Shown piece after piece: positions 49,983 through 59,288 of a DNA stretch of 64,000 bases (within the stretch, counting starts at the first letter, position 1; each line of letters begins with the position of its first letter). The translations under genes were made by a program, and so were the position numbers. Below the pieces are notes generated by a model. It searched no databases and had not been told where the DNA came from. It worked only from the letters and a program-made list of their open reading frames with translations. Source of the stretch: Phaeobacter gallaeciensis (GTDB taxonomy: Bacteria > Pseudomonadota > Alphaproteobacteria > Rhodobacterales > Rhodobacteraceae); the NCBI RefSeq assembly GCF_001678945.1, contig NZ_CP015124.1, forward strand, positions 2,394,001 through 2,458,000. The letters are read 5' to 3'.

Positions 49983-51662
49983 ATGAGCGACACCACCCAA
50001 TCCGGCCCGGTTCTGGCGGCTGACGGCACGCCATTGAAGCGCAGCCTGGCCCGCGCCCTGAGAATGCAAAAGATGCGTGCGCTGATGCTGATCGCACCGC
50101 TTCTGCTCTTCATCCTTCTGACCTTCATTCTCCCGATCGGCGACATGCTGTTCCGCTCGGTCGAGAACCGGATCGTTTCGGACACGCTTCCCAAGACCGT
50201 GGTCACCCTTGCCGACTGGGACGCCAAAATCGGTGAAGCCCCCGGCGACGCGGTATATGAAGAGCTATATTACGATCTATTTGTGGCGGCAGAGGCCAAG
50301 GAGCATACCAAGCTCGGCACCCGCCTGAACTATGAACAGACCGGTATTTCCTCCCTGTTCCGCAGCAGCGGCCGCAAGGTTGATGACATCGGCAAAGATC
50401 ACGTCAAAGCCATCGAACGCGCTGCAGATCGCGCCCTCAAGGATGAGGCGCTCTGGTTCGAAATCATGACCGGCGGCAGTGGCGCGGCGGGCAATTCCGA
50501 TCTGCTGACCGCACAGCGCGAAAAGATGCGCAATCTCACGGATGAGGTTTTCCCGGCCGATATCGGCTTTGTTCCCGGCGCCGAGATTTCCGAACTCTTC
50601 CCGCGCATGGCGACCGCCTATACCGATTTCGCGCTGTTCACGGCGATCATCGATCAGGATGTCGTGGCCGAAGAAGATCCCTGGGAAAGCGTTTTCGTGG
50701 CTTTTGCCACCGAAGTACAGGCCCCCGGTGGTGCTGAAAAACTGGCCAGCTACAGCGGCCCCGGCGCGGCTGAATTGCAGGCCGCAGGCGCAGCACTGGC
50801 CGATCTGGAGCCGATTTCCTTCAAGGCAGCCTTCCTCGACATCGACGAAGACTGGGGCGATGTCGACAACTGGCGCACCGTCCAGACCTACAGCCCGAAA
50901 TATACCAGCGGCTATTTCCTGAACTCCATCGACATGCAGAAAGGCCCGGATGGCGCCGAAGCGCGTCCCGAAAACCAGCAGATCTATATCACGCTGCTCA
51001 AGCGTACGATGTTCATGTCTCTGGTGATCACGGGTTCCTGCATTCTGCTAGGGTACCCGGTGGCCTGGATCCTTGCGAACCTGCCGACACGCTCGGCCAA
51101 CTTGCTGATGATCCTGGTGCTGCTGCCTTTCTGGACCTCGCTTCTGGTGCGGACATCGGCGTGGAAGGTGATGCTGCAGCAACAGGGCGTCATCAACGAC
51201 GTGCTGGTCTGGCTGGGGCTTGTGGCGGATGACGCCCGGCTGGTGATGATCAACAACCAGTTCGGTACCATCGTGGCGATGACCCACATCCTGCTGCCCT
51301 TCATGATCCTGCCGATGTATTCGGTGATGCAGACGATCAACCCGTCCTACCTGCGCGCGGCGAAGTCGCTGGGCGCGACCAACTGGACGGCCTTCTGGCG
51401 GGTATATTTCCCGCAGTCGGTGCCCGGTATCGGCGCTGGGTCGATCCTCGTCTTCATTCTGGCCATCGGCTACTACATCACCCCGGAAATCGTTGGCGGC
51501 ACCAAGGGTGTCTTCATCTCGAACCGGATCGCCTATCACATCTCGTCTTCGCTGAACTGGGGCCTCGCGGCTGCACTTGGCGCGATCCTTCTGGTCGTCG
51601 TTCTGGTGCTCTACTGGGCCTATGACAAGATCGTCGGCATCGACAACGTGAAACTGGGATAA
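49983..51662 (+). CDS. potB: ABC transporter permease PotB with large periplasmic insert
   Basis: A 559 aa permease, about twice the usual size. The first membrane helix (RALMLIAPLLLFILLTFILP, residues about 32-52) is followed by about 280 residues of soluble, acidic sequence before the remaining five helices (from YITLLKRTMFMSLVITGSCI onward). The EAA loop is present (RAAKSLGATNWTAFWRVYFP). The insert contains no membrane segment and should lie in the periplasm, where it could contact the binding protein. The final YYITPEIVGGTKGVFISN is typical of the family. Confidence 0.85.
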   Translation: MSDTTQSGPVLAADGTPLKRSLARALRMQKMRALMLIAPLLLFILLTFILPIGDMLFRSVENRIVSDTLPKTVVTLADWDAKIGEAPGDAVYEELYYDLFVAAEAKEHTKLGTRLNYEQTGISSLFRSSGRKVDDIGKDHVKAIERAADRALKDEALWFEIMTGGSGAAGNSDLLTAQREKMRNLTDEVFPADIGFVPGAEISELFPRMATAYTDFALFTAIIDQDVVAEEDPWESVFVAFATEVQAPGGAEKLASYSGPGAAELQAAGAALADLEPISFKAAFLDIDEDWGDVDNWRTVQTYSPKYTSGYFLNSIDMQKGPDGAEARPENQQIYITLLKRTMFMSLVITGSCILLGYPVAWILANLPTRSANLLMILVLLPFWTSLLVRTSAWKVMLQQQGVINDVLVWLGLVADDARLVMINNQFGTIVAMTHILLPFMILPMYSVMQTINPSYLRAAKSLGATNWTAFWRVYFPQSVPGIGAGSILVFILAIGYYITPEIVGGTKGVFISNRIAYHISSSLNWGLAAALGAILLVVVLVLYWAYDKIVGIDNVKLG

Positions 51663-51667
51663 TCGAC

Positions 51668-52843
51668 ATGGCATTGACTCCTGTTACAAATCAAACCCCC
51701 GGTTTCACCGCTGCCGTGGCAGCCGGCGCCGGAGCCTTCTTTGGTCTCTTCGTGGGCACCGCTCAGGCCACCGGCCTGATCGGGATCCTCGTCGGCGGCG
51801 CCATCCTGGGCGTACTTGGATTTGTCTTTGCGGGTATGACCGACAAGGAAAAACCGCTGCGCTGGGCGACCTTTGCGCTGTTCCTGGTGCTGGGCTACCT
51901 GTTCGGCGGGCTGCCCGCCGCGGTGGTGGGCGGCTTGTTCGGCTGGTTCGCGGGCTGGTTCATCTTCTGGCTGGCGACCTCGCGCTACCGGGCGCATCTG
52001 CCGCCCTATCTGACCCCCGGTCAGGTGCTGTGGCACTATAGCTTCCGGGTGATCTGCGGCGTTATCTTCGTCTTCCTGATCACGCCGATCCTCGTGGTGA
52101 TGCCGCTCAGCTTCAACGCCGAGAACTTCTTCACTTTCACTCCGGAAATGCTGCGCTTTGATCCGGCTGGCTATTCGCTGAAGCACTACAAGGACTTCTT
52201 CAGCAATGATGACTGGCAGCAGGCGCTGTGGAACTCGATCAAGATCGCGCCGATGGCGACGATCCTGTCGGTGAGCTTCGGCACTCTGGCGGCAATCGGT
52301 CTGAGCCAGCCGCACGTACCCTTCCGCCGCGCGATCATGGCGATCCTGATCTCTCCGATGATCGTGCCGCTGATCATCTCGGCTGCGGGCATGTATTTCT
52401 TCTACAGCCGCATCGGGATGCAGGGCACCTATTTCGGCGTGGTTCTGGCCCACGCGGCGCTTGGCATTCCCTTCGTGATCATCACCGTGACCGCGACACT
52501 GGTCGGCTTTGACCGCTCGCTGACCCGTGCTGCGGCGAACATGGGCGCCGATCCGGTGACCACCTTCTTCCGGGTGCAGATGCCGCTGATCTTGCCCGGT
52601 GTGATTTCCGGTGGTCTCTTTGCCTTCATCACCTCCTTTGACGAGGTGGTCGTGGTGCTCTTTGTCGGCTCCGCCGGTCAGAAGACGTTGCCGTGGCAGA
52701 TGTTCACCGGCCTGCGCGAACAGATCTCGCCCACCATTCTGGCGGTTGCGACCATCCTTGTGGGGATCTCAATCTGCCTGCTGACGGTGCTGGAACTGCT
52801 GCGTCGCCGCTCCGAACGTCTGCGCGGCATGAGCCCGGGCTGA
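51668..52843 (+). CDS. potC: ABC transporter permease PotC with N-terminal membrane extension
   Basis: A 391 aa permease. The canonical PotC part begins near residue 120 (WHYSFRVICGVIFVFLITPI, LVVMPLSFNAENFF) with the EAA loop RAAANMGADPVTTFFRVQMP. Before it lie about 115 residues with at least three extra hydrophobic segments (AAVAAGAGAFFGLFVGTAQA; IGILVGGAILGVLGFVFAGM; FALFLVLGYLFGGLPAAVVG). It lies 5 nt after potB and ends at a terminator. The role of the extension is unknown. Confidence 0.85.
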   Translation: MALTPVTNQTPGFTAAVAAGAGAFFGLFVGTAQATGLIGILVGGAILGVLGFVFAGMTDKEKPLRWATFALFLVLGYLFGGLPAAVVGGLFGWFAGWFIFWLATSRYRAHLPPYLTPGQVLWHYSFRVICGVIFVFLITPILVVMPLSFNAENFFTFTPEMLRFDPAGYSLKHYKDFFSNDDWQQALWNSIKIAPMATILSVSFGTLAAIGLSQPHVPFRRAIMAILISPMIVPLIISAAGMYFFYSRIGMQGTYFGVVLAHAALGIPFVIITVTATLVGFDRSLTRAAANMGADPVTTFFRVQMPLILPGVISGGLFAFITSFDEVVVVLFVGSAGQKTLPWQMFTGLREQISPTILAVATILVGISICLLTVLELLRRRSERLRGMSPG

Positions 52844-52867
52844 TTCGCCACAGAACGCTGTTTTAAA

Positions 52868-52900
52868 GAAGGCCCCGCAGAGGATGCGGGGCCTTTCTTT
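52868..52900 (+). terminator. Terminator of the second pot operon
   Basis: AAGGCCCCGC and GCGGGGCCTT around AGAGGAT, followed by TCTTTT. Confidence 0.85.
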
Positions 52901-52920
52901 TGCTCGTCTTGAGGTGTGGC

Positions 52921-54267
52921 TCAGCGCAGGCGGCGCAGCAGTTTGAGCGAGGCATAACCATCCGGGATCAGACCTTTGGAGGCCTGATAGCTGCGGATCG
53001 CGGCCAGCGTCTTGGGGCCGATCTTCCCATCGACGCCGCCGGTGTTGAAACCGGCCCGCGACAGGCGCTGCTGCAGCTCCTTGCGTTCCCGGAAATTCAG
53101 CGACCGGTCCCCGCGCGGCCATTTCGCCTGGATCGCCGGTCCGCCTGCGATGCGGTCGGACAGGTGCCCCACCCCGATCACATAGGCATCGGCGGCGTTA
53201 TAGCGCTCGATGACCGAGAAATTCTTGAAGATCATGAAGGCCGCGCCATTCCCGCCGGCGGGCAGCAAGATCGAGGCCGTGCCATGGTTGGGAACGGCGC
53301 GCCCGTTGGTTCCAACGACACCCAGCCGGGCCCATTCCGCGGGAGATTTCTTCACCGATCGGCTGGCCAGACCATAGTTGAACCCGCGCGGTAGCTGCAC
53401 TTCAACGCCCCAGGGCTGGCCTTTGACCCAGCCGAACCGCTTCAGATAAGCAGCGGTCGAGGCCAGCGCATCAGAGGGGTCTTCCGACCAGATGTCGCGT
53501 TTGCCATCGCCAGTGAAATCCACAGCATAGGCCAGATAAGAGGTGGGTATGAACTGGGTGTGCCCCATGGCCCCGGCCCAGCTGCCGGTCATCTTGCGCG
53601 GTGCGACATCGCCCGATTGCAGGATCTTCAGCGCTGCGATCAGCTGCTTTTCAAAGAACCGCCCGCGGCGACCGTCGTAGGCCAGCGTCGCCAGTGACTG
53701 AATGACGTTCATATTGCCGCGGTGGTTGCCATAATTGCTTTCCATGCCCCAGACGGCGATCACGACCTCCTTGTCGACGCCATAGGTGGCTTCGATCCGG
53801 TTCAGCCGCCGCCGCTGTTCACGCAGGGCCTTTTTGCCGTTCTTGACCCGGGAGTCCGAGACGGCGCTGTCTAGGTATTCCCAGATCGTCTTGGTGAACT
53901 CGGACTGGTTGCGGTCGCGGCGAATGACGTCGTTGTCATACTCCACCCCGCGAAAGGCGCGGTTCAGTGTCGAGGAGGAAATCCCTTGCGCCATGGCCCG
54001 GCGTCGGAAGCCGTTGATCCAGGCCTGAAAGCCACTGTTGGCGGCGACCGGTTCGACCTGATCGTCCTGGGCAATTCCCGGCGCTAGCCCGTTCGGGCGG
54101 CTCAGGGGGCGCAACGAGATCGCCGCCGCCAGCTGGTAAGAGCCGTCGGGCGCCGGGGCGCCGCGTTCGACAGGGCGCTCCGGGGGGCGCAGCGATTCGT
54201 CGGGTCCGGCCTGTGCTGCAACTGCGCCGGTCGCGGCAAGGGCTGCCGCCTTCATCCAGATCCGCAT
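52921..54267 (-). CDS. Lytic murein transglycosylase (MltB family) with peptidoglycan-binding domain
   Basis: A 448 aa exported enzyme that cleaves the glycan strand of peptidoglycan. Signal peptide about residues 1-20 (KAAALAATGAVAAQA); SLT_2 catalytic domain (FQAWINGFRRRAMAQGISSS; AVWGMESNYGNHRGNMNVIQ with the catalytic Glu; SWAGAMGHTQFIPTSYLAYA); C-terminal PG_binding_1 domain (LQQRLSRAGFNTGGVDGKIG, PKTLAAIRSYQ). The ATG at 54267 was chosen because it places the signal peptide at the start; an upstream extension is hydrophilic. Confidence 0.9.
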   Translation of the reverse strand: MRIWMKAAALAATGAVAAQAGPDESLRPPERPVERGAPAPDGSYQLAAAISLRPLSRPNGLAPGIAQDDQVEPVAANSGFQAWINGFRRRAMAQGISSSTLNRAFRGVEYDNDVIRRDRNQSEFTKTIWEYLDSAVSDSRVKNGKKALREQRRRLNRIEATYGVDKEVVIAVWGMESNYGNHRGNMNVIQSLATLAYDGRRGRFFEKQLIAALKILQSGDVAPRKMTGSWAGAMGHTQFIPTSYLAYAVDFTGDGKRDIWSEDPSDALASTAAYLKRFGWVKGQPWGVEVQLPRGFNYGLASRSVKKSPAEWARLGVVGTNGRAVPNHGTASILLPAGGNGAAFMIFKNFSVIERYNAADAYVIGVGHLSDRIAGGPAIQAKWPRGDRSLNFRERKELQQRLSRAGFNTGGVDGKIGPKTLAAIRSYQASKGLIPDGYASLKLLRRLR

Positions 54268-54398
54268 GGGAATACTACCTTGGTTCAGTGTCTGCTCAGC
54301 TTGAATGTAATCATTGCAGGTCCATCGCAAAAGGGTGCAATCGGGAGGCGCGCAAGGCGCCGCCGAACCGGCGTAGCAGGCCGGATCTATTGACTGTT

Positions 54399-56684
54399 TT
54401 ACTTGCGGCGTTTGCGTTCGACCTTGCGCTTGGTCTTGGCGGCCTTGTGTTTGGATTTTGCCGCCTTGCGTTTGACGGTGCGGCCCGCCGGGCTGCGTCG
54501 TCCGCGCCCACTGCCACCTTTGGGCAGGGCCTGATCCTCGATCGACAACAACTCCAGCTCCAAACCGCCGGTGACCGGCGCGGCCTGTGTCAGCCTGACT
54601 GTGACGCGCTGACCGATGGCAAGCGTGAGACCGGTATCGGCCCCCATCAGCGTCCCGGCATCAGCATCGAAATGGAAGAACTCGCGTCCGATGGTGCGCA
54701 CGGGAACCAGCCCGTCGGCATGGGTTTCATCCAGTTTCACGAAGGCGCCGAACCGAGCAATGCCGCTGATCCGGCCGGTAAATTCATTGCCGACCCGTTC
54801 CGACAGGTAGGCCGCCAGATAGCGGTCCGTGGTGTCACGTTCCGCGATCATCGAGCGGCGCTCGGTCTCGGAAATATGAGTGGCGGTGTCGTCCAACCGC
54901 TCGATTTCATCAGGGGTGAGGCCATCCTTGCCATTGTCTGGCCCCCAGCCATGGGCGGTAATCAGCGCCCGGTGCACGATCAGATCCGCATAACGCCGGA
55001 TGGGGGATGTGAAATGCGCGTAGTTGCGAAGGGCCAGCCCGAAATGGCCAAAGTTTTCAGGGTTGTAATAGGCCTGCTGCATCGACCGAAGGGTCGAGAT
55101 ATTGATCAGCTCTGCATCGTCCGTGCCCGCCGCCGCATTGAGCAGCGCGTTCAGATGCCGGGTTTGCAGCACCTGTCCCTTGGCGAGGTTCAGACCTGCC
55201 GCCTGCGCTGTTTCGCGCAGCGCTTCCAGCTTCTCCGGCGCCGGTTCTTCGTGGACGCGGAACACCAGCGGGGTGCGTTTCTTGATCAGGGTCTCGGCAG
55301 CCGCGACATTGGCAAGCACCATGAATTCCTCGATCAGTCGGTGCGCCTCCAGCCGGTCACGGAAATTGACCGAGGCGACCTGTCCGTCTTCATCCAGCAC
55401 GATGCGCCGTTCCGGCAGGTCCAGATCCAGCGGCTGGCGCGCGGCGCGGGCCTTGGTCAGGGCGCGATAGGCGGCATAAAGCGGCTTGATCACGTCCTCC
55501 AGAAGGGGCTCGGTCTTCTCGCTGGGGCGCCCGTCCATGGCGTCCTGCACTTCTTGATAGCTGAGCGCGGCGCTGGAGTTTATCAGCGCCCGCATGAAGC
55601 GATGGCCGATCTTGTTGCCCTCGGCGTCGACCTGCATCCGCACCACCACAGAGGCGCGCGGCACGTTTTCGTGCAGCGAGCACAGATCGCCCGACAGCCG
55701 GTCCGGCAGCATCGGCACCACGCGGTCAGGGAAATAGCTGGAGTTGCCCCGTTTGCGCGCCTCGCGGTCCAATGCGGAGCCGGGGCGCACATAGGCGGCC
55801 ACATCGGCAATCGCGACCCAGATCACATGCCCGCCGGGGTTCTTGGGATCGGTGTCGGCTTCGGCGAAACAGGCATCGTCGCGGTCGCGCGCATCCACCG
55901 GGTCGATGGTGATCAGCGGCAGATCACGCAGGTCTTCGCGTCCTTTCAGGCCAATGGGTTTGGCGGCGTCCGCCTCGGCCATGACCTGATCGGGGAATTG
56001 ATCGGGAATGCCGTGCTGGTGGATCGCGATCAGCGATACCGCCTTGGGTGCCGATGGATCGCCCAGACGTTCGACGACGCGCGCGCGCGGCAGGCCCAGA
56101 CGGGTCTTGGGACCGGCCTGTTCGGCCTCGACCAGTTCACCATCCTTGGCGCCGCCCGTTGCATCCGGCGCCACGCTCCATTCGGTCGAGCTGGATTTGT
56201 CGATCGGAACGATCCGGCCCCCTTCGGCACCGGTGCGAAAGACGCCAAGCACCCGTTTGGGGTTGGTACCGATACGGCGGATCAGCCGGGCTTCGTAATT
56301 GTGATCCGCGCCTTTGACGGCGGTCAGCCGGGCCAGGATCCGGTCGCCCTCCCCCAATGCGGGATCCGAGGCGCGCGGCATCAGCAGGATAATGGGTTCC
56401 ACCCCTTCGCCGTGCCATTCCATCGGGCGGCCAAACAGATCGCCGTCCCGGTCCGGACGTTTGACCGTCAGGATGGTGACGGGCGGCAATTGTTCTGGAT
56501 CGCGGTAGGTTTTCCTGCGCTTCTCTAGGTGCCCTTCGGCCTCCAGTTCCTTCAACACGCGCTTGAGGTCGATACGGTCAGCCCCCTTGATGCCAAAGGC
56601 CTTGGCAATGTCGCGTTTCGAGTTCTGGGTCGGGTGGGCGGAAATCCAGTCGAGGATTTCGGCCTTGGAGGGGATACGGGTCAT
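54399..56684 (-). CDS. rnr: Ribonuclease R
   Basis: A 761 aa 3'-5' exoribonuclease. It has an N-terminal winged-helix/cold-shock region, the RNB catalytic domain (ITIDPVDARDRDDACFAEAD with the metal-binding Asp cluster; VIWVAIADVAAYVRPGSALD; NFGHFGLALRNYAHFTSPIR, RYADLIVHRAL), an S1 domain (FTGRISGIARFGAFVKLDET) and a Lys/Arg-rich tail (KRKAAKSKHKAAKTKRKVER) typical of RNase R. The long frame on the opposite strand is a shadow. Confidence 0.94.
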   Translation of the reverse strand: MTRIPSKAEILDWISAHPTQNSKRDIAKAFGIKGADRIDLKRVLKELEAEGHLEKRRKTYRDPEQLPPVTILTVKRPDRDGDLFGRPMEWHGEGVEPIILLMPRASDPALGEGDRILARLTAVKGADHNYEARLIRRIGTNPKRVLGVFRTGAEGGRIVPIDKSSSTEWSVAPDATGGAKDGELVEAEQAGPKTRLGLPRARVVERLGDPSAPKAVSLIAIHQHGIPDQFPDQVMAEADAAKPIGLKGREDLRDLPLITIDPVDARDRDDACFAEADTDPKNPGGHVIWVAIADVAAYVRPGSALDREARKRGNSSYFPDRVVPMLPDRLSGDLCSLHENVPRASVVVRMQVDAEGNKIGHRFMRALINSSAALSYQEVQDAMDGRPSEKTEPLLEDVIKPLYAAYRALTKARAARQPLDLDLPERRIVLDEDGQVASVNFRDRLEAHRLIEEFMVLANVAAAETLIKKRTPLVFRVHEEPAPEKLEALRETAQAAGLNLAKGQVLQTRHLNALLNAAAGTDDAELINISTLRSMQQAYYNPENFGHFGLALRNYAHFTSPIRRYADLIVHRALITAHGWGPDNGKDGLTPDEIERLDDTATHISETERRSMIAERDTTDRYLAAYLSERVGNEFTGRISGIARFGAFVKLDETHADGLVPVRTIGREFFHFDADAGTLMGADTGLTLAIGQRVTVRLTQAAPVTGGLELELLSIEDQALPKGGSGRGRRSPAGRTVKRKAAKSKHKAAKTKRKVERKRRK

Positions 56685-56734
56685 ATCTCCCGCGTATCAT
56701 GACCCGAAGACAAGGTCATGATGAAAAGAGCGGG

Positions 56735-57355
56735 TCAGCTGCGGCTTTGGCGCAGATCTGCTGCCGTGTCCACGTCGTTCAGGATGTCTGTCTGCGCAAT
56801 GCGCCATCCCGGAAGCGTCGCGACAGAATCGGCCAGCGCGTGCTCGCTGGACCAGCGCACGTTCTGAAACAGGGTTTGCGGCAGGCGGGCCGGGTGTTTT
56901 GCTCCGACCAGCCAGTAGCCGCCATCGGTGGCTGGGCCGAACACCGCATCCGAATGCCCCAGCGCGGCAAAGGCACGGGCGATATGGGCGCGGGTGATGC
57001 CGGGAATGTCGGCGCCGATCAGGCAGACAGGACCGTGCACCGGGGCGCGGCCCAGCCTATCGACCGGGACAGAGCACGCCGCCTTGAGCATCCGCTTCAT
57101 GCGCTGTCCCAGATCGCCGCCGCCTTGCGGCAGACGCGGTAGATCAGCGGGCCAGACGCGGGAGGTGACGGCCCGGTCCGGGGCTACCGCCAGAACGATC
57201 TGCCAACGTGGATCACGCAAGGATCGGATCAATCGGGCCGATTGATGCCGGAACCACCAGGTGGCGGGGATCACGCCGATCCCCTGTCCCAGCCGCGTTT
57301 TGACCCTGCCCGGGCGCGGTTCCTTGATCATGATGACAAGGGTTTGGCGTTTCAT
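56735..57355 (-). CDS. TIGR04282/DUF2064-type glycosyltransferase-fold protein
   Basis: A 206 aa protein with the nucleotidyl/glycosyltransferase-A signature (LVIMIKEPRPGRVKTRLGQG) and the DxD-like CLIGADIPGITRAHIARAFA, DAVFGPATDGGYWLVGAKHP, as in the TIGR04282 group (rSAM/selenodomain-associated transferases). The substrate is unknown. It lies 1 nt from the GNAT gene on the same strand. Confidence 0.78.
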   Translation of the reverse strand: MKRQTLVIMIKEPRPGRVKTRLGQGIGVIPATWWFRHQSARLIRSLRDPRWQIVLAVAPDRAVTSRVWPADLPRLPQGGGDLGQRMKRMLKAACSVPVDRLGRAPVHGPVCLIGADIPGITRAHIARAFAALGHSDAVFGPATDGGYWLVGAKHPARLPQTLFQNVRWSSEHALADSVATLPGWRIAQTDILNDVDTAADLRQSRS

Positions 57356-57356
57356 C

Positions 57357-57782
57357 TTAGTTCAGGTCCAGAACCATATCACGGTGATCGATCCCGGCGT
57401 CATCATAGACGGGGCCGGTGGCTGTGAAGCCCAGCTTTTCATAAAAGCCGAGGGCGTGCAGCTGGGCGCCCAGCTTGGCGCGGGACATACCGGGTGTCTG
57501 GCGGGCGATCTCCACCGCCTTTTCGATCAGCGCCTTGCCGAGACCGGTTCCCCGGCCAGCCTGTGTGACGCAAACCCGCCCGATCTTGGCGGTGTCACCG
57601 GCAAAGACGATGCGGGCGGTGCCGATGGGCTGTCCATCCTGCGTGGCCAGAAGATGGGTTGCCACATCATCCAGCGCGTCGATCTCTTCCTCGACCGGCA
57701 CGCCCTGTTCCGTGACGAAAACGTCGAACCGCAGGCGAAAACAGGCCTCGCGGTCCTCGGTGACCGCAATCTGCGCCGTCAT
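57357..57782 (-). CDS. GNAT-family N-acetyltransferase (ElaA-like)
   Basis: A 141 aa GNAT protein. The N-terminus [40 protein letters not shown] resembles ElaA-like acetyltransferases, and the acetyl-CoA motif is [20 protein letters not shown]. The substrate is unknown. Its ATG overlaps the dapE stop, so it is co-translated with dapE. Confidence 0.82.
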   Translation of the reverse strand: MTAQIAVTEDREACFRLRFDVFVTEQGVPVEEEIDALDDVATHLLATQDGQPIGTARIVFAGDTAKIGRVCVTQAGRGTGLGKALIEKAVEIARQTPGMSRAKLGAQLHALGFYEKLGFTATGPVYDDAGIDHRDMVLDLN

Positions 57783-58924
57783 GCGAAATAGTCTTTCAGG
57801 ATGCGGGAATAGATGGCTTTCAGCTGGTGAATCTGCGCGATTTCAACGTTTTCATCCACCTGATGCATGGTCTTGCCCACGAGGCCGAACTCCACCACCG
57901 GGCAGTGCGATTTGACAAAGCGCGCGTCTGAGGTGCCGCCTGTGGTGGACAGCTCCGGCGTGACGCCGGTTTCCGCCGCCACTGCGGTTGAGACCAGATC
58001 GGAGAGCGCGCCCGGCGGCGTGATGAAGCTTTCGCCCGAGATTTTGACCTGCATGTCGATGGTGGTGCCGAACTCGGCTTCGACCTTGTCGGCCTCTGCC
58101 CGCAGCCATTCCGTCAGGCTGGCGCCGCTGTGGGCATCGTTGAAGCGGATGTTTACGGTGGCGCGGCTTTGCGCCGGGATCACGTTGGTCGCCGGGTTGC
58201 CGGTGTCGATGGTGACAACCGCGAGCGTCGAGGCGTCGAAATGCTCGGTGCCCTGATCCAGCTCGTGACTGGCGAGACGATCCATCAGCCGCGCCATGGC
58301 GCTCAGCGGATTGTTGGCCCGGTGCGGATAGGCGGAATGGCCCTGTTTGCCGGTCACGGTGAACCATGCCGACAGCGATCCGCGGCGCCCGATCTTGATC
58401 ATCTCGCCCATGGTATTGGGGCAGGTGGGCTCTCCCACCAGGCAGACCGACATGGCCTCCCCCTGTTCCTGCATATAGTCCAGCAGCGCGGTGGTGCCGT
58501 CCAGCGCATCGCCTTCTTCATCGCCGGTGATGGTCAGGATGACGGCGCCGTCGGGCGGGGTGGTGTGCACAAAATCGATGGCAGCAGCGGCAAAGGCGGC
58601 AACGCCCGATTTCATGTCGGTGGCGCCCCGGCCATAAAGGATGCCGTCTTTTTCCTCGGCGCCAAAAGGATCGACGGTCCAGGCCGCTTCATCGCCCACG
58701 GGCACCACATCGGTGTGACCGTTGAAGCCAAAGGTGCGGGCGTGGCCTTTTGCACCCCAGCGGGCAAACAGGTTGCTGATCCCGCCGCGGTCTGCCCGGG
58801 CGCAGTCAAAGCCTGCTGCGCTTAGAATCTGTTCCAGCAGCTCCAGCGCGCCGCCCTCTTCCGGGGTGACCGACGGGCAGCGGATCAGATCGGCGGTCAG
58901 GCGGGCGGGATCGGTCGGGGACAT
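57779..58924 (-). CDS. dapE: Succinyl-diaminopimelate desuccinylase DapE
   Basis: A 381 aa M20-family metallohydrolase of lysine/diaminopimelate synthesis. The metal ligands are visible in order: [12 protein letters not shown] (His), [14 protein letters not shown] (Asp), [13 protein letters not shown] (catalytic Glu and ligand), [15 protein letters not shown] and the final [11 protein letters not shown] (His). Length matches DapE. Co-transcribed with the GNAT and TIGR04282 genes. Confidence 0.93.
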   Translation of the reverse strand: MSPTDPARLTADLIRCPSVTPEEGGALELLEQILSAAGFDCARADRGGISNLFARWGAKGHARTFGFNGHTDVVPVGDEAAWTVDPFGAEEKDGILYGRGATDMKSGVAAFAAAAIDFVHTTPPDGAVILTITGDEEGDALDGTTALLDYMQEQGEAMSVCLVGEPTCPNTMGEMIKIGRRGSLSAWFTVTGKQGHSAYPHRANNPLSAMARLMDRLASHELDQGTEHFDASTLAVVTIDTGNPATNVIPAQSRATVNIRFNDAHSGASLTEWLRAEADKVEAEFGTTIDMQVKISGESFITPPGALSDLVSTAVAAETGVTPELSTTGGTSDARFVKSHCPVVEFGLVGKTMHQVDENVEIAQIHQLKAIYSRILKDYFA

Positions 58925-59288
58925 GCGGTGGGCTCCTGAAATTCCGGTTTGTCATGGCCTAGCGTGGATCCCGGCAAGGTGCAAACCGCCAGAAGGTCGC
59001 CAAGGGGGCAGGTCATGGGACTGTGAAAGGGCGGAGAGGGGGCGAAACGTGGCGCAAAAAAGGTCATTTTGTGTATCCCCCTCAGAGGCGGGGACAGGCA
59101 AAAAGAATCGTGTTAATAATCCATTAACCAAGAAGACCTGAGGCAGGTCACCAACGCGCAGTACAGGTCCATGTGGCCACTGCATCCCGGAAAACAGGAC
59201 CCGGAAGGGTCTTTACCCCGCATGGCGCCGAAAAGGCGTTTCAATGCGCCGGATGGTCTGTCTCATCGTTATGAGTGAGGGCAGGGCA
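58925..59288 (+). promoter_or_regulatory. Upstream region of the first Hint gene with perfect CtrA-type box
   Basis: About 360 nt between divergent genes. At 59114-59129 it reads TTAA-TAATCCA-TTAA-C, an exact match to the alphaproteobacterial CtrA consensus TTAA-N7-TTAAC, 160 nt before the chosen start of the Hint gene. No gene is apparent in the region. Confidence 0.6.

Noticed and set aside
54213-56528. 771-codon plus-strand open frame antisense to RNase R
   Set aside because: A codon-bias shadow of a clear rnr gene; its translation has no recognisable domain.
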